Below the pieces are notes generated by a model. That model worked only from the letters and a program-made list of their open reading frames with translations, did no database searches and was not told where the DNA came from. From Aristophania vespae (GTDB lineage Bacteria; Pseudomonadota; Alphaproteobacteria; Acetobacterales; Acetobacteraceae): DNA of 64,000 nucleotides. Shown piece after piece: positions 37,267 through 45,517 of this stretch; the first letter of the stretch is position 1; each line of letters starts with the position of its first letter. Location: positions 815,001 to 879,000 of the forward strand of contig NZ_CP047652.1 of NCBI RefSeq assembly GCF_009906835.1. Reading direction: 5' to 3'. A program made the translations under genes and the position numbers.

Positions 37267-39630
37267 TTAATAATTTGCACTCAGATTAAATAAGAATGAC
37301 CTGCCAAGTGAAGGTGTGACGCGGTTGCTAAATAAGTTGCTATAATTTAGGCGATTAGCAAGGTTATAGCCATTCATTGCAATACGCCAGTGATCTCCAA
37401 AATCGTGAGAAATTACAGCATCGAAGTCAACTGTTGCGGGCACTCTTGCCGTATTGGGGGCATTGAGCCAAACACCTTCTCTCCATGTAATGCCACCACC
37501 AAAGTTGAGATTATAGAGTGTATGAGGGGCAATAGTGTAAGTGCTCCATAATGTGGCTGAATTTTTAGGCACATATTGAATGCGCTTGCCTACATTAGCT
37601 GCCGATTTAGAGTCTGTGACGCGGCTGTCATAAAAGGCATAAGTTCCGATTATGCTCCAGTTTCTTGTAATATTGCCCGACGCACTTAATTCAATACCTT
37701 GGTTTCTTTGACTGTCTGATGATGAGCTAACATCACCTGTAGCGGGATCGGTAATTGTGGAATTGCTTTTTTCTAGTCGGAAAAAGGCTGCGGTAAAGCC
37801 CATACGGCCATTAAAGGCATTATATTTTGTACCAAATTCATAAAGGCGACTGCGCTCTGGTTTAAAGTCAGTGCTTGTCATAAAGGGCGCATTGCTGTTT
37901 GTGACATAAAGACTTGTTGGGGTCGTTGATTCTGCCCAGTTAAAATAAACCATAATATCGTCAGTTGGGGTGTACATTAGACTGACGGTTGGATTAATTG
38001 TAAATTGGTTTTGAGTAAAATGGCTGTCAGGCGTTGTTGCTACACCGCCAGTTGCGTCATATGAGCTATACCATTGATCAAGACGAAACCCACCTTTGAT
38101 AGAAAACCAGTTTGTTAACCAAACTTGGTCAGAGAAGAAAAAGCCAATATCTGTCGCATTTCCGTCTTTATAACATTTTCTGCCAACCCCACCGGGGATA
38201 TTAGCTAAGCCCCCTGGATTTTGCGCGCAAGTTAACCGTTCTAAACCCGGTACGTCTTTTGAGGGGTTTACAAGATTTGTACCGCCGCGCGTATGATTAT
38301 AGGGGTAGTTTTGGCGATGATCTTCTATATGCTCAATATCAAATCCCGAAATGACTTCATGTCTAATACTGCCAGTTTTAAAGCGGGCAATTGCCGAAAA
38401 TACATCCTGGATAGACCAGTCGCTCTGGCGATAGGGGTTAGGGCCACCTAAACCACCATTACGGGAAATTTCAGCGCTGGAAGGATTTGAAGAGAAAAAC
38501 GCTTTTTGGCATTTAACGTTACAATTAGGCTGAGAAGCAGAATAATAACGGTGATATATACCGCCTTTAGTATCGTTATAAAGCGTAAGCCAAGGGGCAA
38601 CTTTGGCGGTGAGGCGGCCCGTGATCATATCAGTACTAATATCATCATGATCAAAAGTTGTGCCATACCAGTTTTTACGATTAATACCATATTCAGTAAT
38701 GGGCTTAGCAACAGAAGCCCCAGGTTTGTTAACGACCCACACACCATAATCAGGTATGCGATTATCATTTTGATGGAAATAATCGAGTGTATAAGAGATA
38801 TCTTGTCCCATTCCAAAAGTTATGGAAGGCGCGATACCCCAGCGGTGTGAATGAACTTGATCTCTACCAACAACATTATTTTCATTGCCCATGGCAGAAA
38901 TTCTGACGGCTGTGGTTTCGTTTAATTGCCGGTTAATATCTAATGTACCGCGATAATATGAGCCAGAGCCACCAGAGAAACCTGCCTGATAACTATTTCC
39001 GGCGTGAGGGGCCTTTGTTACGATATTTATGGCGCCGCCTGTAGTGCCATTACCAAAAACTTCAGAAGAGGGGCCTTTAATGACAGAAACATGGTCATAA
39101 TAAAAGCTGTCTCGCGTATAAACGCCAAAATCTCTCAAGCCATTTTCATAAATATCATTCTGTGCCTGAAAACCACGAATAAGAAACTGATCTCCTGACA
39201 TCCCCCCTTCGCCTTCACCAACGGAGGCCGTAATGCCGGGAACATTGCGCAAAGCTTCATCTAGTGATTTGACATTTTGCTGCTTCATTAATTCTTGTGG
39301 CACAACATTGACAGCTTGCGGCGTGTGCATAGCATCTTGAGGCATGCGACTTAGCCCCATAGATTCATGCAAAATATTCATGTCACTGGGACGATGTGCC
39401 TGTACTGTCAGATGTTCTTCATGCTCTGATTTGATGGCTGTTGTTTTGTTGTTTTGAGTGGAAGTTTCTGCCTGTGTAGTCCCAGCTTGCTGAGAAGATA
39501 ATAAATTGTCCTTATCCCTATCAGAAGCCGCATCTGCTGGTTCAAACGGTAAGCCTGAACAAAGAAGAGTAATCATTCCCGTGGCAATTGGCGCAGGGCG
39601 GAGATAACGGCGGATAGGGGAGGGACTCAT
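37267..39630 (-). CDS. TonB-dependent catecholate-siderophore receptor (Fiu-like)
   Basis: 787-residue outer-membrane receptor, started at ATG 39630 (SPSPIRRYLRPAP...). A frame extension to 39702 would overlap the palindromic operator, so I reject it. After the signal sequence comes a TonB box (EEHLTVQAHR). The plug domain carries NVKSLDEALRNVPGITA and FLIRGFQAQNDIYENGLRDF, VIKGPSSEVFGNGTTGGAIN is the plug's conserved end, and a 22-strand barrel ends in aromatic FLFNLSANY. NGLRDFGVYTRD resembles E. coli Fiu, a receptor for catecholate iron complexes. Iron regulation is likely from the operator upstream. Single gene with its own terminator. Confidence 0.92.
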   Translation of the reverse strand: MSPSPIRRYLRPAPIATGMITLLCSGLPFEPADAASDRDKDNLLSSQQAGTTQAETSTQNNKTTAIKSEHEEHLTVQAHRPSDMNILHESMGLSRMPQDAMHTPQAVNVVPQELMKQQNVKSLDEALRNVPGITASVGEGEGGMSGDQFLIRGFQAQNDIYENGLRDFGVYTRDSFYYDHVSVIKGPSSEVFGNGTTGGAINIVTKAPHAGNSYQAGFSGGSGSYYRGTLDINRQLNETTAVRISAMGNENNVVGRDQVHSHRWGIAPSITFGMGQDISYTLDYFHQNDNRIPDYGVWVVNKPGASVAKPITEYGINRKNWYGTTFDHDDISTDMITGRLTAKVAPWLTLYNDTKGGIYHRYYSASQPNCNVKCQKAFFSSNPSSAEISRNGGLGGPNPYRQSDWSIQDVFSAIARFKTGSIRHEVISGFDIEHIEDHRQNYPYNHTRGGTNLVNPSKDVPGLERLTCAQNPGGLANIPGGVGRKCYKDGNATDIGFFFSDQVWLTNWFSIKGGFRLDQWYSSYDATGGVATTPDSHFTQNQFTINPTVSLMYTPTDDIMVYFNWAESTTPTSLYVTNSNAPFMTSTDFKPERSRLYEFGTKYNAFNGRMGFTAAFFRLEKSNSTITDPATGDVSSSSDSQRNQGIELSASGNITRNWSIIGTYAFYDSRVTDSKSAANVGKRIQYVPKNSATLWSTYTIAPHTLYNLNFGGGITWREGVWLNAPNTARVPATVDFDAVISHDFGDHWRIAMNGYNLANRLNYSNLFSNRVTPSLGRSFLFNLSANY

Positions 39631-39686
39631 GATTAAAATCGTTTCATATGATGAAAAACACGTCCTTTGAAGACCACAGTTGCGAA

Positions 39687-39706
39687 CAATTTGCAATTGC
39701 AAATTG
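39687..39706 (-). promoter_or_regulatory. Perfect 20-bp palindrome, probable Fur-type operator
   Basis: CAATTTGCAATTGCAAATTG is its own reverse complement and lies 57 bases before the receptor start codon. TTGCAA/TTTGCAA blocks are typical of Fur-like boxes in alphaproteobacteria, so iron-dependent repression of the receptor is likely. It may continue into the promoter. Confidence 0.65.
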
Positions 39707-40020
39707 AGATAATTTTTAGAATTATGTTGAGAGTTTGAAATATGTGACAGTGAGAAAATCTTAAATAAGAGAATTATAATGATTTTTTACCAACCGCGGT
39801 TTTAAGCGGAATTCTCTAGGAGATATCACAAGGTGGTTCTAAATTGAGCTGGTTCACGGCCTAATAAACTGGCCTATTACCCCAATAAATTTAATCATTA
39901 AATTTTGTTGCCAGCAGGAAGTTTTAGGAAGGGAGAAGCTTTTTAAGCTCGTCCCTTCAATTTACATTTTCAAGAAATAATTTGTTGCTAAATTTGCGTA
40001 ATTAAATCAGTTATCCAGCC

Positions 40021-40140
40021 TATCAGCCTATCAGCCTATCAGCCTATCAGCCTATCAGCCTATCAGCCTATCAGCCTATCAGCCTATCAGCCTATCAGCC
40101 TATCAGCCTATCAGCCTATCAGCCTATCAGCCTATCAGCC
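40021..40140. repeat. TATCAGCC octamer array, 15 perfect copies
   Basis: Fifteen uninterrupted TATCAGCC units (120 bp), preceded by one imperfect copy (TATCCAGCC). The right end reaches into surE: its TGA stop (40135-40137) is formed by the first repeat units. Copy number is not a multiple of three bases per unit, but since the stop falls in the first unit, length changes would not alter the SurE protein. They may change the length of its transcript. Confidence 0.97.
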
Positions 40141-40917
40141 TAACTGTTGTTCAATTTGTTCAAGAGTATCATGATGAGTGCGCTCAAATTGTAGCGGAGA
40201 GATTGTAATATAATTTTGCGAAAGATTATAAGCTTCTGAACTTATATTATCGTCTTTTTTGTCGTCTTTATGACGTAATTGGAGCCAGAAATAATCTTTA
40301 TTGCGTGGGTCAGTCTCGGCTTGGACATCAGCTCCGTTTAATAAACCTTTGCCTTGCGTTGTAAATTTGCGGTTTTTTACATTTTCATTTCCACAATTTG
40401 GAAAATTAACATTGAAGCAGACTTTATGTTCAAGTTTGAGTTTTAGAATTTCGCGAATAATTTGAGCACCATATTTGCGTGATGTTGCCCAGGGAATATT
40501 GTCTGGATCTGCATAGGCCTGACTTAAAGCAATAGAGGGTATATCAAGAAGCATGCCAGTCATCGCAGCCCCGACAGTGCCTGAAAAAAGCGTTTCAGTG
40601 CCTAGATTAGCGCCGGAATTAATGCCCGAAAGGATTAAATCAGGAGGATGTGTTTTCATAAGGTGCTTGGCACCCATAATGACACAGTCAGCAGGAGTGC
40701 CGGTAACAGCGTAATCTTTTTCGTCTTTTTGTATAAGACGAAGAGGATCATGAATGCTAATGCTATGTGAAACACCGCTTTGGTCACGAAAAGGCGCTAC
40801 AACCCACACTTCGCGTGCTAAAGATTGGGCAATTTCCTTCAAAATCATTAATCCGGGAGCCCCATAGCCATCGTCATTTGTCACAAGAATTCTATTAAAA
40901 ACGTAATCAGATGGCAT
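40135..40917 (-). CDS. surE: 5'-nucleotidase SurE
   Basis: 260-residue SurE, a metal-dependent phosphatase of nucleoside monophosphates and other phosphoesters, associated with stationary-phase survival. The N-terminal RILVTNDDGYGAPGL holds the paired aspartates for the metal, followed by WVVAPFRDQSGVSHSI and AVTGTPADCVIMGA. DLILSGINSGANLG and YSGTVGAAMTG-type FSGTVGAAMTGM complete the site. Length is normal. The stop codon lies within the octamer repeat. In many proteobacteria surE neighbours pcm, which is absent here. Confidence 0.95.
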   Translation of the reverse strand: MPSDYVFNRILVTNDDGYGAPGLMILKEIAQSLAREVWVVAPFRDQSGVSHSISIHDPLRLIQKDEKDYAVTGTPADCVIMGAKHLMKTHPPDLILSGINSGANLGTETLFSGTVGAAMTGMLLDIPSIALSQAYADPDNIPWATSRKYGAQIIREILKLKLEHKVCFNVNFPNCGNENVKNRKFTTQGKGLLNGADVQAETDPRNKDYFWLQLRHKDDKKDDNISSEAYNLSQNYITISPLQFERTHHDTLEQIEQQLG

Positions 40918-41069
40918 GTTTTTTTCTCCTATAAGGGGTGTGTCGTCCCTAGTTTATAGCGACAAAGGTAAAACCAAAAATTATAATCTTTTAAGAAATG
41001 TAAAAATTTGAATTTTCCCTCTTGTCATATGCCGTGGAGTTATATAGAAACTGCCTCACCAGATGGCGA

Positions 41070-41144
41070 GGGCGCATAGCTCAGCGGTAGAGCACTACCT
41101 TGACATGGTAGGGGTCACAGGTTCAATCCCTGTTGCGCCCACCA
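41070..41144 (+). tRNA. tRNA-Val (GAC)
   Basis: Complete cloverleaf with encoded CCA: acceptor GGGCGCA/TGCGCCC, D arm AGCTC...GAGC, anticodon stem CTACC/GGTAG with loop TTGACAT (anticodon GAC, codon GUC), T arm ACAGG TTCAATC CCTGT. It is the second of two tRNA-Val genes on this strand and shares the segment GGGGTCACAGGTTCAATC with the first. Confidence 0.95.
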
Positions 41145-41635
41145 TCTGTTTTCATAAAAATCGGCGGTTTAAAGCAAATTGTGGCGCTAAATAGCTGCCT
41201 TTTTCTGCGTTTTTCGTTTTGCCTCATATTTTATTGTAATTCTCCACCTTTATTTTGACTGATCTCTGTTTACTTACTTGAAGGCAAAAAATGGAAAACC
41301 CCCTACAAATTGTAAGTTACATTTACAGGTGAAGATGCAAGTCAGGTCACTAGAAAGATTTTAAAAGGACATTTCTGCTCGTTTCGGGTTTAGCCGAAAT
41401 TTTGGCACAATTTTTCTTATGTTCATTTCCGTGCGCGTGGGGAACAGTGGGGGAGTGGCACCCGCACAACGCCTACATAATTGTCTCTGAACAGCTTTAA
41501 GTGTTTTTAAAGGAAAAGCATCAGTTTTTTTCTTTATGGGGGGCGAGTAGGGTCAGTGACAAATTTACCGTTACTCAAGACAATATTGCCGCAATCAATT
41601 GTTTATGTAATAGCGGGACAAAGATAGAGCATTAA

Positions 41636-41761
41636 GAAACTGTTTTCAGACTGGCTGACGATGAAAGCGATAAAGGTGATTACGTCCGTTACTATGGATG
41701 TCCTTTTTGTGTAAGTAAATCGATCAACGAACAGGCAAGGGCGGTGCCGATCGCTGCTTAG
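41636..41761 (+). pseudogene. Fragment with CxxC zinc-ribbon-like motif
   Basis: An open stretch without a start codon, ending in TAG at 41759. It reads TVFRLADDESDKGDYVRYYG, then CPFCVSKSINEQARAVPIAA. The CPFC pair and YYG context recall zinc-ribbon heads of phage or competence-type proteins. Probably the remainder of a decayed mobile-element gene. Confidence 0.3.
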
Positions 41762-41898
41762 ATGCTTGTTTCCAGCTGGGCCAGTTTATTTTGCTTATAA
41801 AGGGTATGGAGTTTATTGCCAGCAAGTAGGGTCGCGCTGCCACTATTTTTTACGTCTTTCAGCCTTAAGCTTTTGCGTCTAGAAATCATATAATTTTA

Positions 41899-41931
41899 CC
41901 AAAGTCTCTTCACATACTTTGGAGGCTTTTT
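41899..41931 (+). terminator. Possible terminator
   Basis: CCAAAGT (41899-41905) pairs with ACTTTGG (41916-41922), followed by AGGC and a T-rich tract (TTTTTATTTT). Placed after gene debris, so what it ends is unclear. Confidence 0.45.
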
Positions 41932-42115
41932 ATTTTGGGATGATTCATCTTTAAACGCATGGGAAACACATTTGGTTTTTTAAATAATAGGATGCTGACT
42001 AAGAAAAAATTATTTGGAAAAGCTATGTAAAATAAACTTGTATATGGTAACTTTGCTCCAAACATGTTTATTAGTTAAGGTAATTAATTAGTTCACAAGC
42101 TTTTAGGAGAATGGA

Positions 42116-42961
42116 ATGTATAAGCGTGCCGTGCTGTTGATTGCTGTTTTCCTCAGCGGATGCGTAGAACATTCTGTTATTTCCAAAACCGCTACTCTAC
42201 CCAATAATGAAATTGTTGATATAGCGGGCACTAAGGCAAATATAGATGCTGGCACACTAGAAAAATTACATAATCTTTTTGCGTATCGTGCCAGCTGGCC
42301 CACTGCGCTAACTCATGGCCGTATCGTTGAGCTGGTCTCTCGAGAATTTCTTGGAACCCCTTATCTCAGCAATCACCTTATAGGTTCGCAAAATACGCCT
42401 GAGCAGTTGGTCATTGACTTGCGTGTTTTCGATTGTTTCACCTTTATTGATTATGTTGAAGCATTAAGCACCTCTCATAACGTAGATGAGTTTGTGCAAC
42501 GACTCATAAATATACGCTATGCTGACGGCGAGATTACCTTTGCCCAACGTAAACATTTTTTTACTGACTGGGCAGAGAAGAACCAGTTAGTAGCAAAAGA
42601 TATTACTGCTCAAATAAGCCCAGATGCCGTAAGCGTGGTAAAAAACCTTAATCAAAAAGCCGATGGCAGTAGTTATTTACCTGGTTTGCCTGTTATACAG
42701 CGTGATATCACATATATTCCTAGTGCCAAAATTAATGATAAACTGTTAGCCAGGTTGCGTACTGGGGATTACATTGGAATTTACACCAATTTACCTGGTT
42801 TAGATGCCTCGCACACCGGTATTTTTATCATGACCCAAAATGGTCCCGTCTTTCGCAATGCTTCTTCGCGTAAAGAAAACATGAAAGTGGTTGACTATCC
42901 ATTTATGAATTATGTCAAAACGACACCTGGTATAATCGTTATGCGATCTTTAAGTAAATAA
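42116..42961 (+). CDS. DUF1460-family lipoprotein (amidase-like)
   Basis: 281-residue predicted lipoprotein. The signal sequence ends in a lipobox LSGC with lipidated C16. The rest matches DUF1460 proteins, a branch of the NlpC/P60-like amidase fold: SREFLGTPYLSNHLIG, catalytic cysteine C107 in VFDCFTFIDYVEAL, IRYADGEITFAQRKHFFTDW, and catalytic histidine H233 in DASHTGIFIM. Members are thought to act on N-acetylmuramoyl-L-alanine or peptide bonds of cell-wall fragments. An AGGAG lies about five bases before ATG. Single gene; regulation not visible. Confidence 0.85.
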   Translation: MYKRAVLLIAVFLSGCVEHSVISKTATLPNNEIVDIAGTKANIDAGTLEKLHNLFAYRASWPTALTHGRIVELVSREFLGTPYLSNHLIGSQNTPEQLVIDLRVFDCFTFIDYVEALSTSHNVDEFVQRLINIRYADGEITFAQRKHFFTDWAEKNQLVAKDITAQISPDAVSVVKNLNQKADGSSYLPGLPVIQRDITYIPSAKINDKLLARLRTGDYIGIYTNLPGLDASHTGIFIMTQNGPVFRNASSRKENMKVVDYPFMNYVKTTPGIIVMRSLSK

Positions 42962-43727
42962 ACTGAATTGCATTTGGCAATATGTGTTTTAGTTCTGCTT
43001 TGCTAAGTCTTACAAAAGCATGTAATATTTATAACGTGTTAAATTAACAAGATGTATTTTGTTAGTTATATTTAAATTATTTTATAAATAAAATTCAATA
43101 TATTTTTTAACTATAGTTGTATAGTTGTATAGTTGTATAGTTGTATAGTTGTATAGTTGTATAGTTGTATAGTTGTATAGTTGTATAGTTGTATAGTTGT
43201 ATAGTTGTATAGTTGTATAGTTGTATATTACAATAAGGATTATACTGCTTATATTATCGTATTTTTTGTTTTAAACGCGAGCTGCTAACGGTTTTGTGGT
43301 AATATCCAGTCGAATGATTCTGGCGTTCCCTTAAGGTAATATCGACTTAACCTCTTTAGCGTATTTTTTGCTTATGCTTCTGGTGTTATTTTGATCGTGT
43401 TGGTCAGATTATTATATAAGATATAATATTTTTATATTGTTTATATTTAAGTCAATAAAACTACATAAGAGCGGCGCTATTAATATTATATCTTACTAAC
43501 GTAATTATAAATTTTGTCAGATATAATATTAAAAAGGTAGCATATTACATCAGTATGACTTAATCTCATTTAAGAGGTTTCTAAAATTTATACTTAAATA
43601 ATTTTTAAAGTATTATAATATTAAATACATACATGAATAATATTAAAAATAAAATTATTTTATTTTATGGTTAATAATTGATTAATACCTGTTGATTTCT
43701 TGAAAAACTCCCCTTATTCTTCGGTTT
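42962..43727. other. AT-rich spacer with octamer array
   Basis: Very AT-rich, no gene. It contains the ATAGTTGT array (43113-43224) and precedes the umuD-like gene; the umuDC promoter must lie at its right end. I found no clear alphaproteobacterial LexA box (GTTC-N7-GTTC). Confidence 0.5.
43113..43224. repeat. ATAGTTGT octamer array, 14 perfect copies
   Basis: Fourteen uninterrupted ATAGTTGT units (112 bp), ending in ATATTA. Intergenic, 152 bases after the DUF1460 lipoprotein and about 500 before the umuD-like gene. It has the same unit length as the two other arrays in this window but no shared sequence. Confidence 0.97.
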
Positions 43728-44126
43728 ATGGCGCAAAAATCAGGTAATGATAATTATAATGGTGATAAAACCACAGGGTTTGCATCACCAGCTCAAGACT
43801 ATGTTGAAAATACGATTGATCTTACTGACACGCTGGAGTTGCGTCGTCCGAGCCGATATCTCGTGCGTGTCACTGGTGATGAGCTAGATCATAGAGGGAT
43901 CCGACATAATGATATTATTGTCGCAGATTCTGCTCGCGCTCCTCGTGCTGGAGGGGTGGTTATTGCCTGTGTGAGTGGTGAAATGCTTGTCTGTGAAATA
44001 GGTCAGGATAAGAGGGGCTGGTATTTACGCCCTTCCAGGGCGTTAGATATGCCTGTTTATCTTTCTGAACATATAGATGCCTCTATCTGGGCTGTGGCTG
44101 TTAGTCTTGTAAGAGAAGAGCTTTAA
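43728..44126 (+). CDS. umuD: UmuD-like protein lacking the catalytic dyad
   Basis: 132-residue S24/LexA-type protein in front of umuC, as in polymerase V operons. GFASPAQDYVENTIDL matches the UmuD linker after the cleavage site (TTG-F at 15-18), and RYLVRVTGDELDHRGIRHND the catalytic core. Where UmuD has GDSM with the serine nucleophile, this protein has GDEL (E52). Where UmuD has the lysine (TVKR), this one has LVCE (C89). Both parts of the Ser-Lys dyad are therefore gone and self-cleavage seems impossible. It may act directly as a UmuD' equivalent, be cut in trans, or be inactive. The stop is one base before umuC. Confidence 0.8.
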   Translation: MAQKSGNDNYNGDKTTGFASPAQDYVENTIDLTDTLELRRPSRYLVRVTGDELDHRGIRHNDIIVADSARAPRAGGVVIACVSGEMLVCEIGQDKRGWYLRPSRALDMPVYLSEHIDASIWAVAVSLVREEL

Positions 44127-44127
44127 G

Positions 44128-45384
44128 GTGCCTGTTTTTGGTTTAATTGATGGAAACAGCTTTTACTGCTCATGTGAGCGTGCTTTTAAGCCTTCTATAC
44201 AGAAAAAGCCCGTGGTGGTGCTTAGTAACAATGATGGTTGCTCAATCGCCAGAACTGCTGAAGCCAAGGCTCTTGGTGTAAAAATGGGTGAACCTTATCA
44301 TGTTTGTAAAGAGCGTCCTGAACTTTCCGATGTGGTTTGGTTTTCTAGTAATTACGTTCTTTATGGAGATTTATCGCGGCGCTTTTATCTTAGTCTTGCA
44401 GAGAGGCTTCCAAAGGTAGAGCCTTATAGTATTGACGAGATGTTTATTGATTTAAGCGGCTTTGACGATGTAGCAGGGCTGTGCGCATTGCTTCGATCTG
44501 AGGTGATGCGTGTTGCGAAAATACCAACCTGTATAGGGTGGGGGCCAACAAAAACACTAGCAAAACTTGCTAATGCGATTGCAAAAAAACATACTGAACT
44601 AAACGGCCTTTGTGATCTGACCAACGAACAGACACGTAAGAACTGGTTGGACCGTTTGGATATTGATGAAGTATGGGGGTTGGGAAAGCAGAATTGTGCA
44701 AAATTGCACAAGCTTGGTGTCAGAACAATTGCAGATTTTGTAGCACTGCCACCAGAGCATGTTCAAAAGTTGCTTTCTGTTGTAGGAAAACGCCTCCAAT
44801 TAGAGCTTAAGGGGCAGTCATGTCTTTCTTTTGCAGATATGGAAACCAATAAGAAATCTATAGCAACAACAAAGAGTTTTGGCCGGGTTGTAACGCAATG
44901 GAAAGAAATGCGTGAAGTGATAGCCACTTATGCAACGAGAGCGGCCGAAAAATTACGTGCAGAAGGATTACAGGCAGGTTATTTGTCGGTATTTATCCAT
45001 ACAAACAGACATAGCGGAGATCCTTATTATTCCAACCAAAGAGGTGCAGTTATTGAGCCTACTTATGATACGGCAGTGCTCATTACTGAATCTATCAGGC
45101 TACTGAAACCCTTATGGAAAAATGGATATCGCTATTATAAAGCAGGTATCATCCTTAATGATTTGTCGTGTCTGTCAAATCAGTCTGACTTATTTAGCAC
45201 GTATGATAAAGAAAAAAGCGGTACGCTTATGCAGGTTTTAGATGACATTAATGCACGTTATGGGCGCGGCACATTAAGGCCCTCATCAACGGCTCTTCGC
45301 CCATCCTGGGGAGCACGCTCGGCTATGCGTTCGCCACGTTATACAACTCATTTAGACGAGATAGTGAAAGCCAGGAGCTGGTAG
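44128..45384 (+). CDS. umuC: Y-family error-prone DNA polymerase V subunit
   Basis: 418-residue UmuC. VFGLIDGNSFYCSCER carries the first metal aspartate (D8); the conserved YSIDEMFIDLSG has D103 and E104. Palm, fingers and thumb regions follow, then helix-hairpin-helix-like region (VWGLGKQNCAKLHKLGV) and the little-finger/C-terminal part ending in PRYTTHLDEIVKARSW. Starts at GTG 44128, one base after umuD. Translesion synthesis after DNA damage is the expected role. Confidence 0.95.
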   Translation: MPVFGLIDGNSFYCSCERAFKPSIQKKPVVVLSNNDGCSIARTAEAKALGVKMGEPYHVCKERPELSDVVWFSSNYVLYGDLSRRFYLSLAERLPKVEPYSIDEMFIDLSGFDDVAGLCALLRSEVMRVAKIPTCIGWGPTKTLAKLANAIAKKHTELNGLCDLTNEQTRKNWLDRLDIDEVWGLGKQNCAKLHKLGVRTIADFVALPPEHVQKLLSVVGKRLQLELKGQSCLSFADMETNKKSIATTKSFGRVVTQWKEMREVIATYATRAAEKLRAEGLQAGYLSVFIHTNRHSGDPYYSNQRGAVIEPTYDTAVLITESIRLLKPLWKNGYRYYKAGIILNDLSCLSNQSDLFSTYDKEKSGTLMQVLDDINARYGRGTLRPSSTALRPSWGARSAMRSPRYTTHLDEIVKARSW

Positions 45385-45469
45385 TAAAGTAAAGTTTGAA
45401 AAGGCCACTTAATCATCACAATGGACAAAACAATGGACAAAGTGGTGAATTATGACATGTTTTGAAACT

Positions 45470-45498
45470 AAAAAAGCCGCCTCTTTTGGAGAGGCAGC
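45470..45498 (-). terminator. Terminator of the MFS gene
   Basis: GCCGCCTC (45476-45483) and GAGGCAGC (45491-45498) form a stem with one G-T pair. On the minus strand six T bases follow. It lies 20 bases beyond the stop of the minus-strand transporter and may also end umuC transcription. Confidence 0.88.
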
Positions 45499-45517
45499 TC
45501 GTTTTAGCGGGCTGATT

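Larger units (their letters stand above)
41145..42115. other. Spacer with gene debris downstream of tRNA-Val
   Basis: No intact gene. It holds the zinc-ribbon fragment at 41636-41761, listed separately, and a hairpin with T run near 41899-41931. No integrase is visible despite the typical position after a tRNA. Confidence 0.4.

Noticed and set aside
37267-39702. Longer TonB receptor starting at 39702
   Set aside because: The extension would pass through the palindromic operator, and the signal sequence begins only after the ATG at 39630.
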